From a virus, in the IMG/VR virus record IMGVR_UViG_3300042463_000069, positions 1-20,030 of that record: 20,030 bases of DNA, one strand, 5' to 3'. Within the stretch, counting starts at the first letter, position 1. Each line of letters begins with the position of its first letter. Below are positions 13,381 to 20,030 of this stretch, piece after piece. The translations under genes and the position numbers were made by a program. Under the pieces are notes generated by a model. It was not told the DNA's origin, ran no database searches, and saw nothing but the letters and a program-made list of their open reading frames with translations.

Positions 13381-15919
13381 CGTACAGATTCAATTAGAAA
13401 GTGGTTATTTAGATGTCAAAGAAGGAACTGCTTTTCCTTTGAATTTCGGAGTGGCTGACATTCGTGACGTATCAAAAAGAAGCGGTGCGTTTTCAAAGAC
13501 TATTGTATTAAGTGGTACAAAGAACAATCATAATCTTTTGAATCACTACTACGATGTAAACATTCAGACCGGCGACTTTAACATAGATACGTTAACAAAA
13601 TGTAGCATTATTCAAAATGGTATTCCTATTCTTGAAAATGCAGTTTTGCAATTGTTATCAGTAAACAAAAAACAAGATGGTGCAAATTATGAGGAATTTG
13701 TAGAATATGAAGTACTGGTAAAAGACGATGCGTCTGACTTCTTTGTTAAGTTAGATAATAGCGAGTTGACAGACTTAGACTTTAGCGACTTAGACCACGT
13801 TATTAGTTCTGCTAACATTGTAGATAGTTGGTCGCACGATGTTAATGATGGCTATAAGTATTTATTAGGCTACCAGAATACAAGTAACTACACATTAAAG
13901 GAAGCAAAACCGGCAATATATGCTAAGACTTACTTCGATAAGATATTTGCATCACAAGGATTTTCTTATACTTGGAACTCTTTAGAGGTTGATCGCTTTG
14001 ATAAGTTATTAATTCCATTTGTGGGAGATGTAAAGCGAGATATTTACAATAATTATTTAGTAGATGCTACGGCAACAAAAACGTTTACTACTTTATTTAA
14101 TGTTCCATCAAGTGCATACGTTACAAACTACACCGAGATAGTAGACGAATTAAATTTATTCAATCCTACTACTGGAGTTTATGACACACCATTTACATTA
14201 AGTACTGGAGATTCTTACAATTTTCAAGTGGATATTGACTACTCAATTAACTTGCTTAATTCAAGTGGTGCAATTGCATACTTAATTGACTTAGGTCTTA
14301 TTATTAATAACAATGCCAACTATTCGGCAATGTACATTCGACCATTTGTAGCGATATATAAAAATGGTACTCAGATTTCAGTTACTTATTCAGATGCCGT
14401 TGGAGTTCCTTTGACGTTAACTTCTGCTTCAAGTACGAACATAGAAAACAGACTTAAAACTTTTAACATACCAGTATCTGGAATTGTTGCTGGAGATGAT
14501 TTGCAAGTTGCTATTGGTATGAACATATCAGTTGCACCTAATGCCAACTTTAGTCCTAATGCTATGGTGTGGAGAAGTGCAAATAGTTCTCCTTGGGGTT
14601 CTCCAGTTACTATCAATTCTCAAATGGTAGCAAATTCAGTTAGTATTAAAGTACTACCATCGTCAACTACAATCATAAGCGGTGCGAATATTAATTTACT
14701 TGGATTCGTTCCATCAAAGATTAAGCAAAAGGATTTCTTAAAGTCTATTTTTCAAATGTACAATTTGTATATAGAGTCAGACAAAGATAATCCAAACATT
14801 TTGAACTTAACAACACGAGATAATTTTGTAGATAGTGGAGTTGAGAAAGATTGGACTTACAAACTTGCAAAAGATAGCGACCAAGTGTTGCAATTTTTAC
14901 CAGAGTTGACCGGTAAGAAAATACAACTTACATATAAACAAGATTCAGACGAAGCAAATAAAAAGTATTTTGATACTACACGTGAAGTATTCGGACAAAT
15001 TGAATACACTTTTGATAATGAATATATCAAAGGAGTAGATAAAAAAGAACTTATCTTTAGTCCTACACCATTGTTACAAACACCATTTAATGCTTTCGTT
15101 CCATCGTTTAGCTTTGCAGAACCAAAAGTAAATTTAAGAATATTGTACGATGGTGGATTGAAAGCGTGTAACTCATTCAACTTGTACGACTATGGAACTA
15201 CTGGACAAAGTGGCTTAACTTCTTATCCATACGCTGGACATTGGGACGACCCATTGAAACCAAGTTTTGACATCAACTTTGGATTGTGTGATTTCTACTA
15301 CTATTCAGGATTCCAAACTACAAACAACAACTTATACAATCAGTACTGGAGAAGAACAATTGCTCAGATTAATACTGGTAAAATGTTAATAGCTTACTTT
15401 GACTTGAACGAGTTAGATATTCAATCATTGAAACTTAACGACAAAATTCGTATTGACAATAGTTGGTGGACTATAAACAAAATAATTGATTATTCAGTTA
15501 ACCAAAAGTTGCTTACTAAAGTTGAGTTAATGAGTATTGATACTGACATAGACTTAGCACCATTCAAAACGAGTGTTCCCAAAATGGTAACGCAGTCAGA
15601 AAACAAGTCAATCTTTCAAGCAATTAGCGAAGCAGTAAACAACAATATAAACTCAATAGATAGTTCATCACAAGCGATTGTAATGGGTAGCGGTAACGTT
15701 ATAGGAAGCGGTTTAAAAGGAATGTGGATAGGTAACGATTTAACACCCACAGACGATGGTATAATTGCACCAAGTATAAAAGCATTGAACGCTGAATTTG
15801 GAATTGTTAGATTAGATAATATTCCAGTATTTCAAAATGAAAGAGAAGCAACAGACGCTGGACTTACTTATGGAGATGTGTATATACATCCAAACGGAAC
15901 AATGCACATTAAGTTATAA
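13373..15919 (+). CDS. Large tail hub / baseplate protein
   Basis: An 848-residue protein. The N-terminal region carries GVADIRDVSKRSGAFSKTI followed by LSGTKNNHNLLNHYYDVN (about residues 26-62), a block I associate with large tail proteins of Bacteroidota phages. Middle parts are beta-rich; about residues 440-560 (KQKDFLKSIFQMYNLYIESD then LTTRDNFVDSG) look like the central hub domain of tail-associated proteins. The C terminus ends in EREATDAGLTYGDVYIHPNGTMHIKL, a pattern that recurs at the ends of structural proteins in such phages. It probably forms the tip at which the tape measure ends and fibres attach. No peptidase or lysozyme motif is evident. A repeated element starts on its stop codon. 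Confidence 0.65.
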   Translation: MFNVQIQLESGYLDVKEGTAFPLNFGVADIRDVSKRSGAFSKTIVLSGTKNNHNLLNHYYDVNIQTGDFNIDTLTKCSIIQNGIPILENAVLQLLSVNKKQDGANYEEFVEYEVLVKDDASDFFVKLDNSELTDLDFSDLDHVISSANIVDSWSHDVNDGYKYLLGYQNTSNYTLKEAKPAIYAKTYFDKIFASQGFSYTWNSLEVDRFDKLLIPFVGDVKRDIYNNYLVDATATKTFTTLFNVPSSAYVTNYTEIVDELNLFNPTTGVYDTPFTLSTGDSYNFQVDIDYSINLLNSSGAIAYLIDLGLIINNNANYSAMYIRPFVAIYKNGTQISVTYSDAVGVPLTLTSASSTNIENRLKTFNIPVSGIVAGDDLQVAIGMNISVAPNANFSPNAMVWRSANSSPWGSPVTINSQMVANSVSIKVLPSSTTIISGANINLLGFVPSKIKQKDFLKSIFQMYNLYIESDKDNPNILNLTTRDNFVDSGVEKDWTYKLAKDSDQVLQFLPELTGKKIQLTYKQDSDEANKKYFDTTREVFGQIEYTFDNEYIKGVDKKELIFSPTPLLQTPFNAFVPSFSFAEPKVNLRILYDGGLKACNSFNLYDYGTTGQSGLTSYPYAGHWDDPLKPSFDINFGLCDFYYYSGFQTTNNNLYNQYWRRTIAQINTGKMLIAYFDLNELDIQSLKLNDKIRIDNSWWTINKIIDYSVNQKLLTKVELMSIDTDIDLAPFKTSVPKMVTQSENKSIFQAISEAVNNNINSIDSSSQAIVMGSGNVIGSGLKGMWIGNDLTPTDDGIIAPSIKALNAEFGIVRLDNIPVFQNEREATDAGLTYGDVYIHPNGTMHIKL

Positions 15920-15947
15920 AAACGAAATTTAAGCAACTGACAATATA
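15917..15947 (+). promoter_or_regulatory. Two-part repeated element, candidate late promoter (copy 2)
   Basis: TAAAAACGAAATTTAA (15917-15932), 7 nt, ACAATATA (15940-15947): the same two parts and spacing as at 9813-9843, again starting on a TAA stop, here 3 nt before the tape measure ATG. If it is a promoter, the tape measure mRNA would be leaderless or start further in; if an operator or RNA element, it would act on tape measure expression. Confidence 0.5.
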
Positions 15948-15950
15948 GTT

Positions 15951-17969
15951 ATGGCTGGACAAAGTATAGAGATTCCTATTAAGTTAGGTGGATTAGCACA
16001 AATAAAAAGTGAATTAAAGCAATTGAAGGGGGAGTTGGCTAATGCTACTGACCCAGAACAAATGCAACAACTGGCTGAACGTGCTGGGGAATTATCCGAT
16101 AGGTTAAAAGATGCAAATGAAAAAGTAGCAGTATTCGCTACTGGTTCAAAGTTTGAAGCTACTTCCAACGCTTTTGGATTGATGAAGTCGCAGTTGATGG
16201 ATATGGACTTTGAAGGTGCAGCCGAATCCGCTAAGATGTTTGGAAAATCTTTAACTTCAATAAGTCCAGCAACTATTGGTAATTCTATTAAAGGCTTAAT
16301 AAGTGTTGTTGGTCAATTAGGAAAAGCATTTGTTACGTTTGGTCTTCAGCTTTTAGCGAATCCTATTTTCTTACTTGTAGCCGTTATTGTTGCGGTTGTT
16401 GTTGGTTTGGTTTTATTAGCAAATAAACTCGGACTTATAAAGCCAATACTTGACGCAATGTCTAAAGCGTTTGACTTTGTTATTCAGAAGTTAAAAGATT
16501 TTGCTGATTGGTTAGGGCTTACAAACTTTGCAGAAGAAGACAAAGCAAAGAAATCTATTCAAAATAATAAAAAGATTGCTGATTCTTACAAGAATAAAGG
16601 CGAAAAGATAGCAACTGCATACGACAGACAAATTGAGATAGCAAAAATTGAAGGTAAAAACACAACTCAATTAGAAATTGCCAAACAAAAGGCTATCATT
16701 CAAACGGCTCAACTAAGACAAAAGGCATTACAACAACAATTAAAAGACAATGCGGTTAGTCACTCGTTAGACAAAGACCAAATAAAAGCAATACAAGAGG
16801 GTTTAAAAGAAACTAAAACGTTGATTCAAGATAGTACTTACAACGTTAAAAAGATTAAAACACAAGAAGTAGCAGATAATAAAAAAGCAAACGAAGAAAC
16901 CGCAAAGAATAACAAAGAGTCTGCACAAAAAAGAAAACAAGACCAACAAGAATACGCTAAACAACGTTTAGAAACTGCAAGACAAATTGAGGACACAAAC
17001 ATCGCATTGATGGATGAGGGAGTCAATAAAGAATTAAAATCAAATGAAACAAAGTACGCACGTCTTAGAGCTGATAATGCTAAAAATTCTAAGTTAACTG
17101 CTGAAGAGAAAAAGACTATTGACTTACAACTTCAAGAACAAGAGTTTAATGAGAAGAAAATAATTAATCAAAAGTACGATGATGAAACAAAACAAGCGTT
17201 AATACTTTCTGAAAAGGCAAAGACAGATGAGAAAGTAAAACTTGAAGGAGAGGAGAAAACACGTTTAGAAGCGGTTGCTAAATTAAAAGCTGAAACTGGA
17301 AAAGGTCAAGAACAATTAGAACTTCAAAGAATTAAAGCTGACTATGAAGCTAAACGTTTAATTGCTGGAGAAGATAGTGCATTGCTTCAAGCGTTAAATG
17401 ATGAGGAGAAAAAGAAACTTGCAGAAACAAACGACAAGTATAGAAAAGAGGAAACAGAAAAAGAAGAAAAACTAAACGCACAAAAAGTTGAAGCGGTTCA
17501 AAGTGGTTTACAAACGATTGGTAATTTAGCAGAAGCATTTGCTGGAAAATCTAAAGCATCACAAAAGAAAGCGTTTCAAGTTCAAAAGGCTGCGAATATA
17601 GCAAGTGCTACAATTGACACTTATAAGAGTGCTACTTCTGCGTTTGCATCTGCTGGTAACCCTATACTTGGTGCGGTTATGGCTGCGATTGCGGTAGCGG
17701 CTGGATTGATTAACATTAAAAAGATTTCGTCTACTACATTCGATGGTGGTGCTGGTGCGTCTGCTGGTGGTGGTGGTAGTGCTACTGCATCAATTCCTAC
17801 TATGTCGCCACAAACATCTATGTATTCAAGTGGAAACAACCAAGCAAACAATCTAAGTTCTACCAATAATGGTATGGAACAACCAACTATTAAAGCGGTT
17901 GTTGTTGAGTCTGACATTACGGCATCACAAAATAAAATGAATAAAATAAAAGAAAGTGCAACGCTATGA
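15951..17969 (+). CDS. Tail tape measure protein
   Basis: A 672-residue protein with the classic tape measure layout: N-terminal helices (residues 1-60, KSELKQLKGELANATDPEQM), a hydrophobic segment at about 133-160 (IFLLVAVIVAVVVGLVLLA), a very long Lys/Glu/Gln-rich helical and coiled-coil region (about 200-530), a second hydrophobic stretch at about 570-590 (ILGAVMAAIAVAAGLINI), and a Gly/Ala/Ser-rich end. It sets tail length and is released into the cell envelope during DNA entry. By the usual rule of about 0.15 nm per residue the tail would be near 100 nm, consistent with a siphovirus; that is an inference. No peptidoglycan-hydrolase domain is visible. The stop overlaps the next start (ATGA). 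Confidence 0.88.
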   Translation: MAGQSIEIPIKLGGLAQIKSELKQLKGELANATDPEQMQQLAERAGELSDRLKDANEKVAVFATGSKFEATSNAFGLMKSQLMDMDFEGAAESAKMFGKSLTSISPATIGNSIKGLISVVGQLGKAFVTFGLQLLANPIFLLVAVIVAVVVGLVLLANKLGLIKPILDAMSKAFDFVIQKLKDFADWLGLTNFAEEDKAKKSIQNNKKIADSYKNKGEKIATAYDRQIEIAKIEGKNTTQLEIAKQKAIIQTAQLRQKALQQQLKDNAVSHSLDKDQIKAIQEGLKETKTLIQDSTYNVKKIKTQEVADNKKANEETAKNNKESAQKRKQDQQEYAKQRLETARQIEDTNIALMDEGVNKELKSNETKYARLRADNAKNSKLTAEEKKTIDLQLQEQEFNEKKIINQKYDDETKQALILSEKAKTDEKVKLEGEEKTRLEAVAKLKAETGKGQEQLELQRIKADYEAKRLIAGEDSALLQALNDEEKKKLAETNDKYRKEETEKEEKLNAQKVEAVQSGLQTIGNLAEAFAGKSKASQKKAFQVQKAANIASATIDTYKSATSAFASAGNPILGAVMAAIAVAAGLINIKKISSTTFDGGAGASAGGGGSATASIPTMSPQTSMYSSGNNQANNLSSTNNGMEQPTIKAVVVESDITASQNKMNKIKESATL

Positions 17970-18409
17970 GTTACCAAACAATTATAAATAAGATGACTGC
18001 GTTTTGTGACGCACATTTACAAGTTAAAAAATTCGGTTCAGACTTCAAAGAACAGATGCCAAACTTTGCTACTAAAGATGAGAAGTATCCGATTGTTTAT
18101 GCCGTTCCAACTTCAACAAGTGCTGGACTAAACACACGTCAATTTAACTTTGATATTTATTGCTTGGATATTATTCAAAAAGACCGACAAAATATAAACG
18201 TAATTTTATCAGATACTGAATTGATATTAAACGATTTTTATTTGTACTTTTACGATGGTCAAGATTTAAGCATTGACGTAATAAGCCCAATGAACACAAC
18301 ACCATTAAACAACTTTGATTTGGACTATTGTGCTGGTTGGGTCATGAGTATTACGTTTGAAGTTGCTAATCTACCAGAATGTGTTATACCAATTGAAATA
18401 CCGAACTAA
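17966..18409 (+). CDS. Tail terminator-like protein
   Basis: A 147-residue protein. It begins SYQTIINKMTAFCDAHLQVKKFG, a helix typical of small neck and tail-completion proteins in Bacteroidota phages, then alternates strands: YPIVYAVPTS, FNFDIYCLDI, and the acidic FDLDYCAGWVMSITFEV near the end. The alpha/beta pattern with a late strand GWVMSITFEV resembles tail terminators that cap the tube at the head end. It directly follows the tape measure and precedes a gp10-like protein, which supports a neck role; sequence similarity to characterised terminators is only by pattern. Confidence 0.6.
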   Translation: MSYQTIINKMTAFCDAHLQVKKFGSDFKEQMPNFATKDEKYPIVYAVPTSTSAGLNTRQFNFDIYCLDIIQKDRQNINVILSDTELILNDFYLYFYDGQDLSIDVISPMNTTPLNNFDLDYCAGWVMSITFEVANLPECVIPIEIPN

Positions 18410-18837
18410 TGGCAACATTTAAAGTAAAATATGCTACACGTAATAAGTTAGCAAGGTCTTTGCAAAAAGAAATTAGAGATTTAGGTCTTATAGATTTTGG
18501 AACTTTATACGATTCAATTCGTATATCTGCAATGACTGGAGATGAGTTGAATAAAATCAACATTACTATCAATGCAATGTTTTACTATTTGTTTTTAGAT
18601 GAGGGTACAAGTAGAGGAATACCACCTTATTCAATTACTGACAAATGGCTACAACGTGGGGACGTAAAAGACATACTTGCTGAAGTTACACAAGAGTACA
18701 TCGCTTGGCAGTTTGAAAAATATCCAATTCTTGAAATGGCTAAGATTTTAAATAATCCGATGGTATCAATTAAGTTTAACTGGATTGACTCGCCTTATCC
18801 AAATCTACCTAATGCACCGACAACAGCATTCTTTTAA
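18409..18837 (+). CDS. HK97 gp10-like tail completion protein
   Basis: A 142-residue protein with the signs of the HK97 gp10-like family: an early helix with KLARSLQKEIRDLG, a segment FGTLYDSIRI, and the conserved YYLFLDEGTSRGIPPYSITDKWLQR at about residues 57-81. These small proteins join head and tail. The start overlaps the previous stop (TAATG). The stop codon overlaps the stop of the convergent minus-strand gene by 3 bases (18834-18837 region), so no terminator space separates the two operons. Confidence 0.7.
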   Translation: MATFKVKYATRNKLARSLQKEIRDLGLIDFGTLYDSIRISAMTGDELNKINITINAMFYYLFLDEGTSRGIPPYSITDKWLQRGDVKDILAEVTQEYIAWQFEKYPILEMAKILNNPMVSIKFNWIDSPYPNLPNAPTTAFF

Positions 18838-19565
18838 AGTTGCAATTCAGTCTTCATTGATAGCATATTAAAAGCAAAGATAAGATTCATATTAAGGACA
18901 TCGTCAATTTTGGTAATGTCCTCATTTGCTAAGATATAAAGCGTTTTTTCCCAAGACCATTTATTAAGATTGTCTTCTTTCTTAATTTCTTCCTTTTCCT
19001 CATCGGTTAAATCGTCTTCAATTTCATCTGTTGCTGGTTCTTGAAATAGATTGATATAAACTTCCATAAAGTTTTCACGGAATTTTATATACTCTTGAAC
19101 TATTCCGAATACATCGGTACATTTTACGTCTTTAAATAGTTGTTTTCTTTGCTCAATATCGTACTCATACGGCTCAATTACTTCATTATCCCACTCGTTA
19201 AAACGTTTCTTTCTGTAAAGAACACTGCAAATGTCTGACAAATGAGCATAATAGTTGTTAGTAAAGTAGTGTTCTAAGTCTATAAACTCTCCAACTTTTA
19301 AATTTTGTAAACCTATGTAGTGCAAATCGGCAATTATCCGATTTACTGGTTTATTTGGGTCACGATTTATAAAGTTAATTTCTTTTATTAGTTCCGTTAA
19401 CTCGTCAAAATCCAAATCGTACACATCATTTATGTCAGTATCGGACAAGATGCTTATTGCTTCAACGTGAAAATCAAATATAGAATCGAAAGAGTCAACT
19501 TGTAACCCTTTCAATTCCATAAATTGTTCTACACTTACGTTATTCCACGACTTCGGTAGGTGCAT
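18834..19565 (-). CDS. Tail assembly chaperone-like protein, long paralogue
   Basis: A 243-residue helical, acidic protein beginning HLPKSWNNVSVEQFMELKGL. Residues 47-53 (DVYDLDF) and the following helix match the second minus-strand gene, and the similarity continues with the same order of helices to about residue 170. Beyond that it has an acidic linker (residues about 180-212) and a C-terminal WSWEKTLYILANEDITKIDDV to FNMLSMK segment. Small helical proteins of this layout, encoded as overlapping pairs before tape measures, act as tail assembly chaperones, the analogue of lambda G/GT; that role is inferred. It starts 26 nt before the upstream gene's stop, in a different frame, and probably relies on coupled initiation. 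Confidence 0.6.
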   Translation of the reverse strand: MHLPKSWNNVSVEQFMELKGLQVDSFDSIFDFHVEAISILSDTDINDVYDLDFDELTELIKEINFINRDPNKPVNRIIADLHYIGLQNLKVGEFIDLEHYFTNNYYAHLSDICSVLYRKKRFNEWDNEVIEPYEYDIEQRKQLFKDVKCTDVFGIVQEYIKFRENFMEVYINLFQEPATDEIEDDLTDEEKEEIKKEDNLNKWSWEKTLYILANEDITKIDDVLNMNLIFAFNMLSMKTELQL

Positions 19566-20030
19566 TTTGTAGTCTGTTAGATAATTTTAAACCAATAAAC
19601 GTAGCATAAGGAATAGCAAGTTCAGCAGAAAGTGAACTAAACAACTTTGCCTTTTGTTTGATGTGTGCGTCTGCGTAGTGTTCAGCTTTAGTTAAGTCAT
19701 TACGCTTAAACAATACCGACATTAAGTAACTAATGTAATTGTGTGGATGGTTAGATACTTGCTTCTCAATCATTTTCATTTCACGCACTGAGATTTTCAA
19801 TTCGTCTTCGTGTGATGTGTAAGTATATCCATCTAACTCAATCACTTTACAAAACTCATTCGATGGTTTTACTTTAGTGTCTGAGAATATCTTAATGTAT
19901 TCAACAAACTCGCTAAACTCCAAATCGTACACATCGGATTCTGGTACACCTAAATAAATTAAAAGGTTTGCCCAACGTTCAAACTTTTCTACATCCTCAT
20001 CATTTAAAATGCGAGAAACATTCTCGAACT
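19540..20030 (-). CDS. Tail assembly chaperone-like protein, short paralogue (partial)
   Basis: The reading frame is open to the right window edge, so the 5' end is cut; 162 residues are visible, ending APTEVVE. A GTG at 19930-19932 could be read as a start, but 32 further in-frame codons upstream have no stop and match the paralogue's N-terminal region (ILNDEDVEKFERWANLLIYL), so the real start is outside. It aligns along its length to residues about 12-170 of the downstream 243-residue protein, sharing DVYDLEF and a following helix. It lacks that protein's acidic C-terminal extension, which fits the short partner of a chaperone pair. The DNA shares a 17-nt identical stretch (19919-19935 and 19411-19427). 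Confidence 0.6.
   Translation of the reverse strand, partial: FENVSRILNDEDVEKFERWANLLIYLGVPESDVYDLEFSEFVEYIKIFSDTKVKPSNEFCKVIELDGYTYTSHEDELKISVREMKMIEKQVSNHPHNYISYLMSVLFKRNDLTKAEHYADAHIKQKAKLFSSLSAELAIPYATFIGLKLSNRLQNAPTEVVE

Noticed and set aside
17621-18016. Minus-strand open frame of 131 residues antisense to the tape measure end
   Set aside because: Its Ala/Pro-rich sequence mirrors the Gly/Ser/Ala-rich tape measure codons; no start context or neighbour in that direction.
19540-19600. Programmed frameshift joining the two chaperone-like genes
   Set aside because: The long gene lies in the +1 frame of the short one, a stop in that frame is only about 21 nt upstream of its ATG, and no clear slippery site was found; separate initiation at ATG 19565 explains the arrangement better.
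1-20030. tRNA genes, CRISPR array, retron, insertion sequence, attachment site, lysis or integrase genes
   Set aside because: No cloverleaf, regularly spaced repeats, reverse transcriptase, transposase, recombinase, holin or endolysin signature was seen on either strand.

Overview
This 20 kb window is part of the genome of a tailed bacteriophage or prophage with a siphovirus-type tail, most likely infecting a member of the Bacteroidota (Flavobacteria-like). Supporting signs are strongly AT-rich DNA, promoter elements of the TAnnTTTG type used by Bacteroidota housekeeping sigma factor, starts that mostly lack Shine-Dalgarno sequences, very tight gene packing with ATGA/TAATG overlaps, and protein families typical of flavobacterial phages. 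No host gene, integrase, tRNA, CRISPR array or IS element is visible.

Layout. (1) 78-2495: an early recombination operon with an ERF-type annealing protein, a PD-(D/E)XK nuclease, an SSB-like protein and several small proteins of unknown function. (2) 2496-2623: a promoter followed by a compact, highly structured leader RNA. Two hairpins have exactly complementary loops and the second ends in a U-tract, like an intrinsic terminator. (3) 2624-6290: the replication operon with a DnaD-like initiator, an orphan beta-class DNA methyltransferase, a DnaB/RepA-like helicase ATPase, a NinG-type nuclease and small accessory proteins. These include two more copies of a small family first seen at 2023. 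(4) 6342-7271: a middle operon that probably starts with a leaderless mRNA, carrying a small membrane protein, a Cys-containing protein and a sigma-factor-like regulator. (5) 7278-9815: two small genes, then small and large terminase subunits split by a free-standing GIY-YIG homing endonuclease gene that overlaps both. (6) 9860-18837: a small beta-rich protein, a two-unit LamG-like fibre protein, two large distal tail/hub proteins, the tape measure, a tail-terminator-like and a gp10-like connector protein. (7) 18834-20030, minus strand: two tandem, diverged paralogues resembling tail assembly chaperones, running off the right edge.

Portal, protease, major capsid and major tail protein are absent between the terminase and the tail genes. 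They probably lie to the right on the minus strand, so the morphogenesis genes are split between two converging operons whose last stop codons overlap.

The most interesting items are the kissing-loop leader RNA upstream of the replication initiator; a two-part repeat (TAAAAACGAAATTTAA, 7 nt, ACAATATA) in the only two real gaps of the late plus-strand operon, a candidate late promoter for the phage's own sigma-like factor; the shared DSLPF C-terminal tail on the SSB-like protein and the helicase; and the tandem chaperone paralogues.
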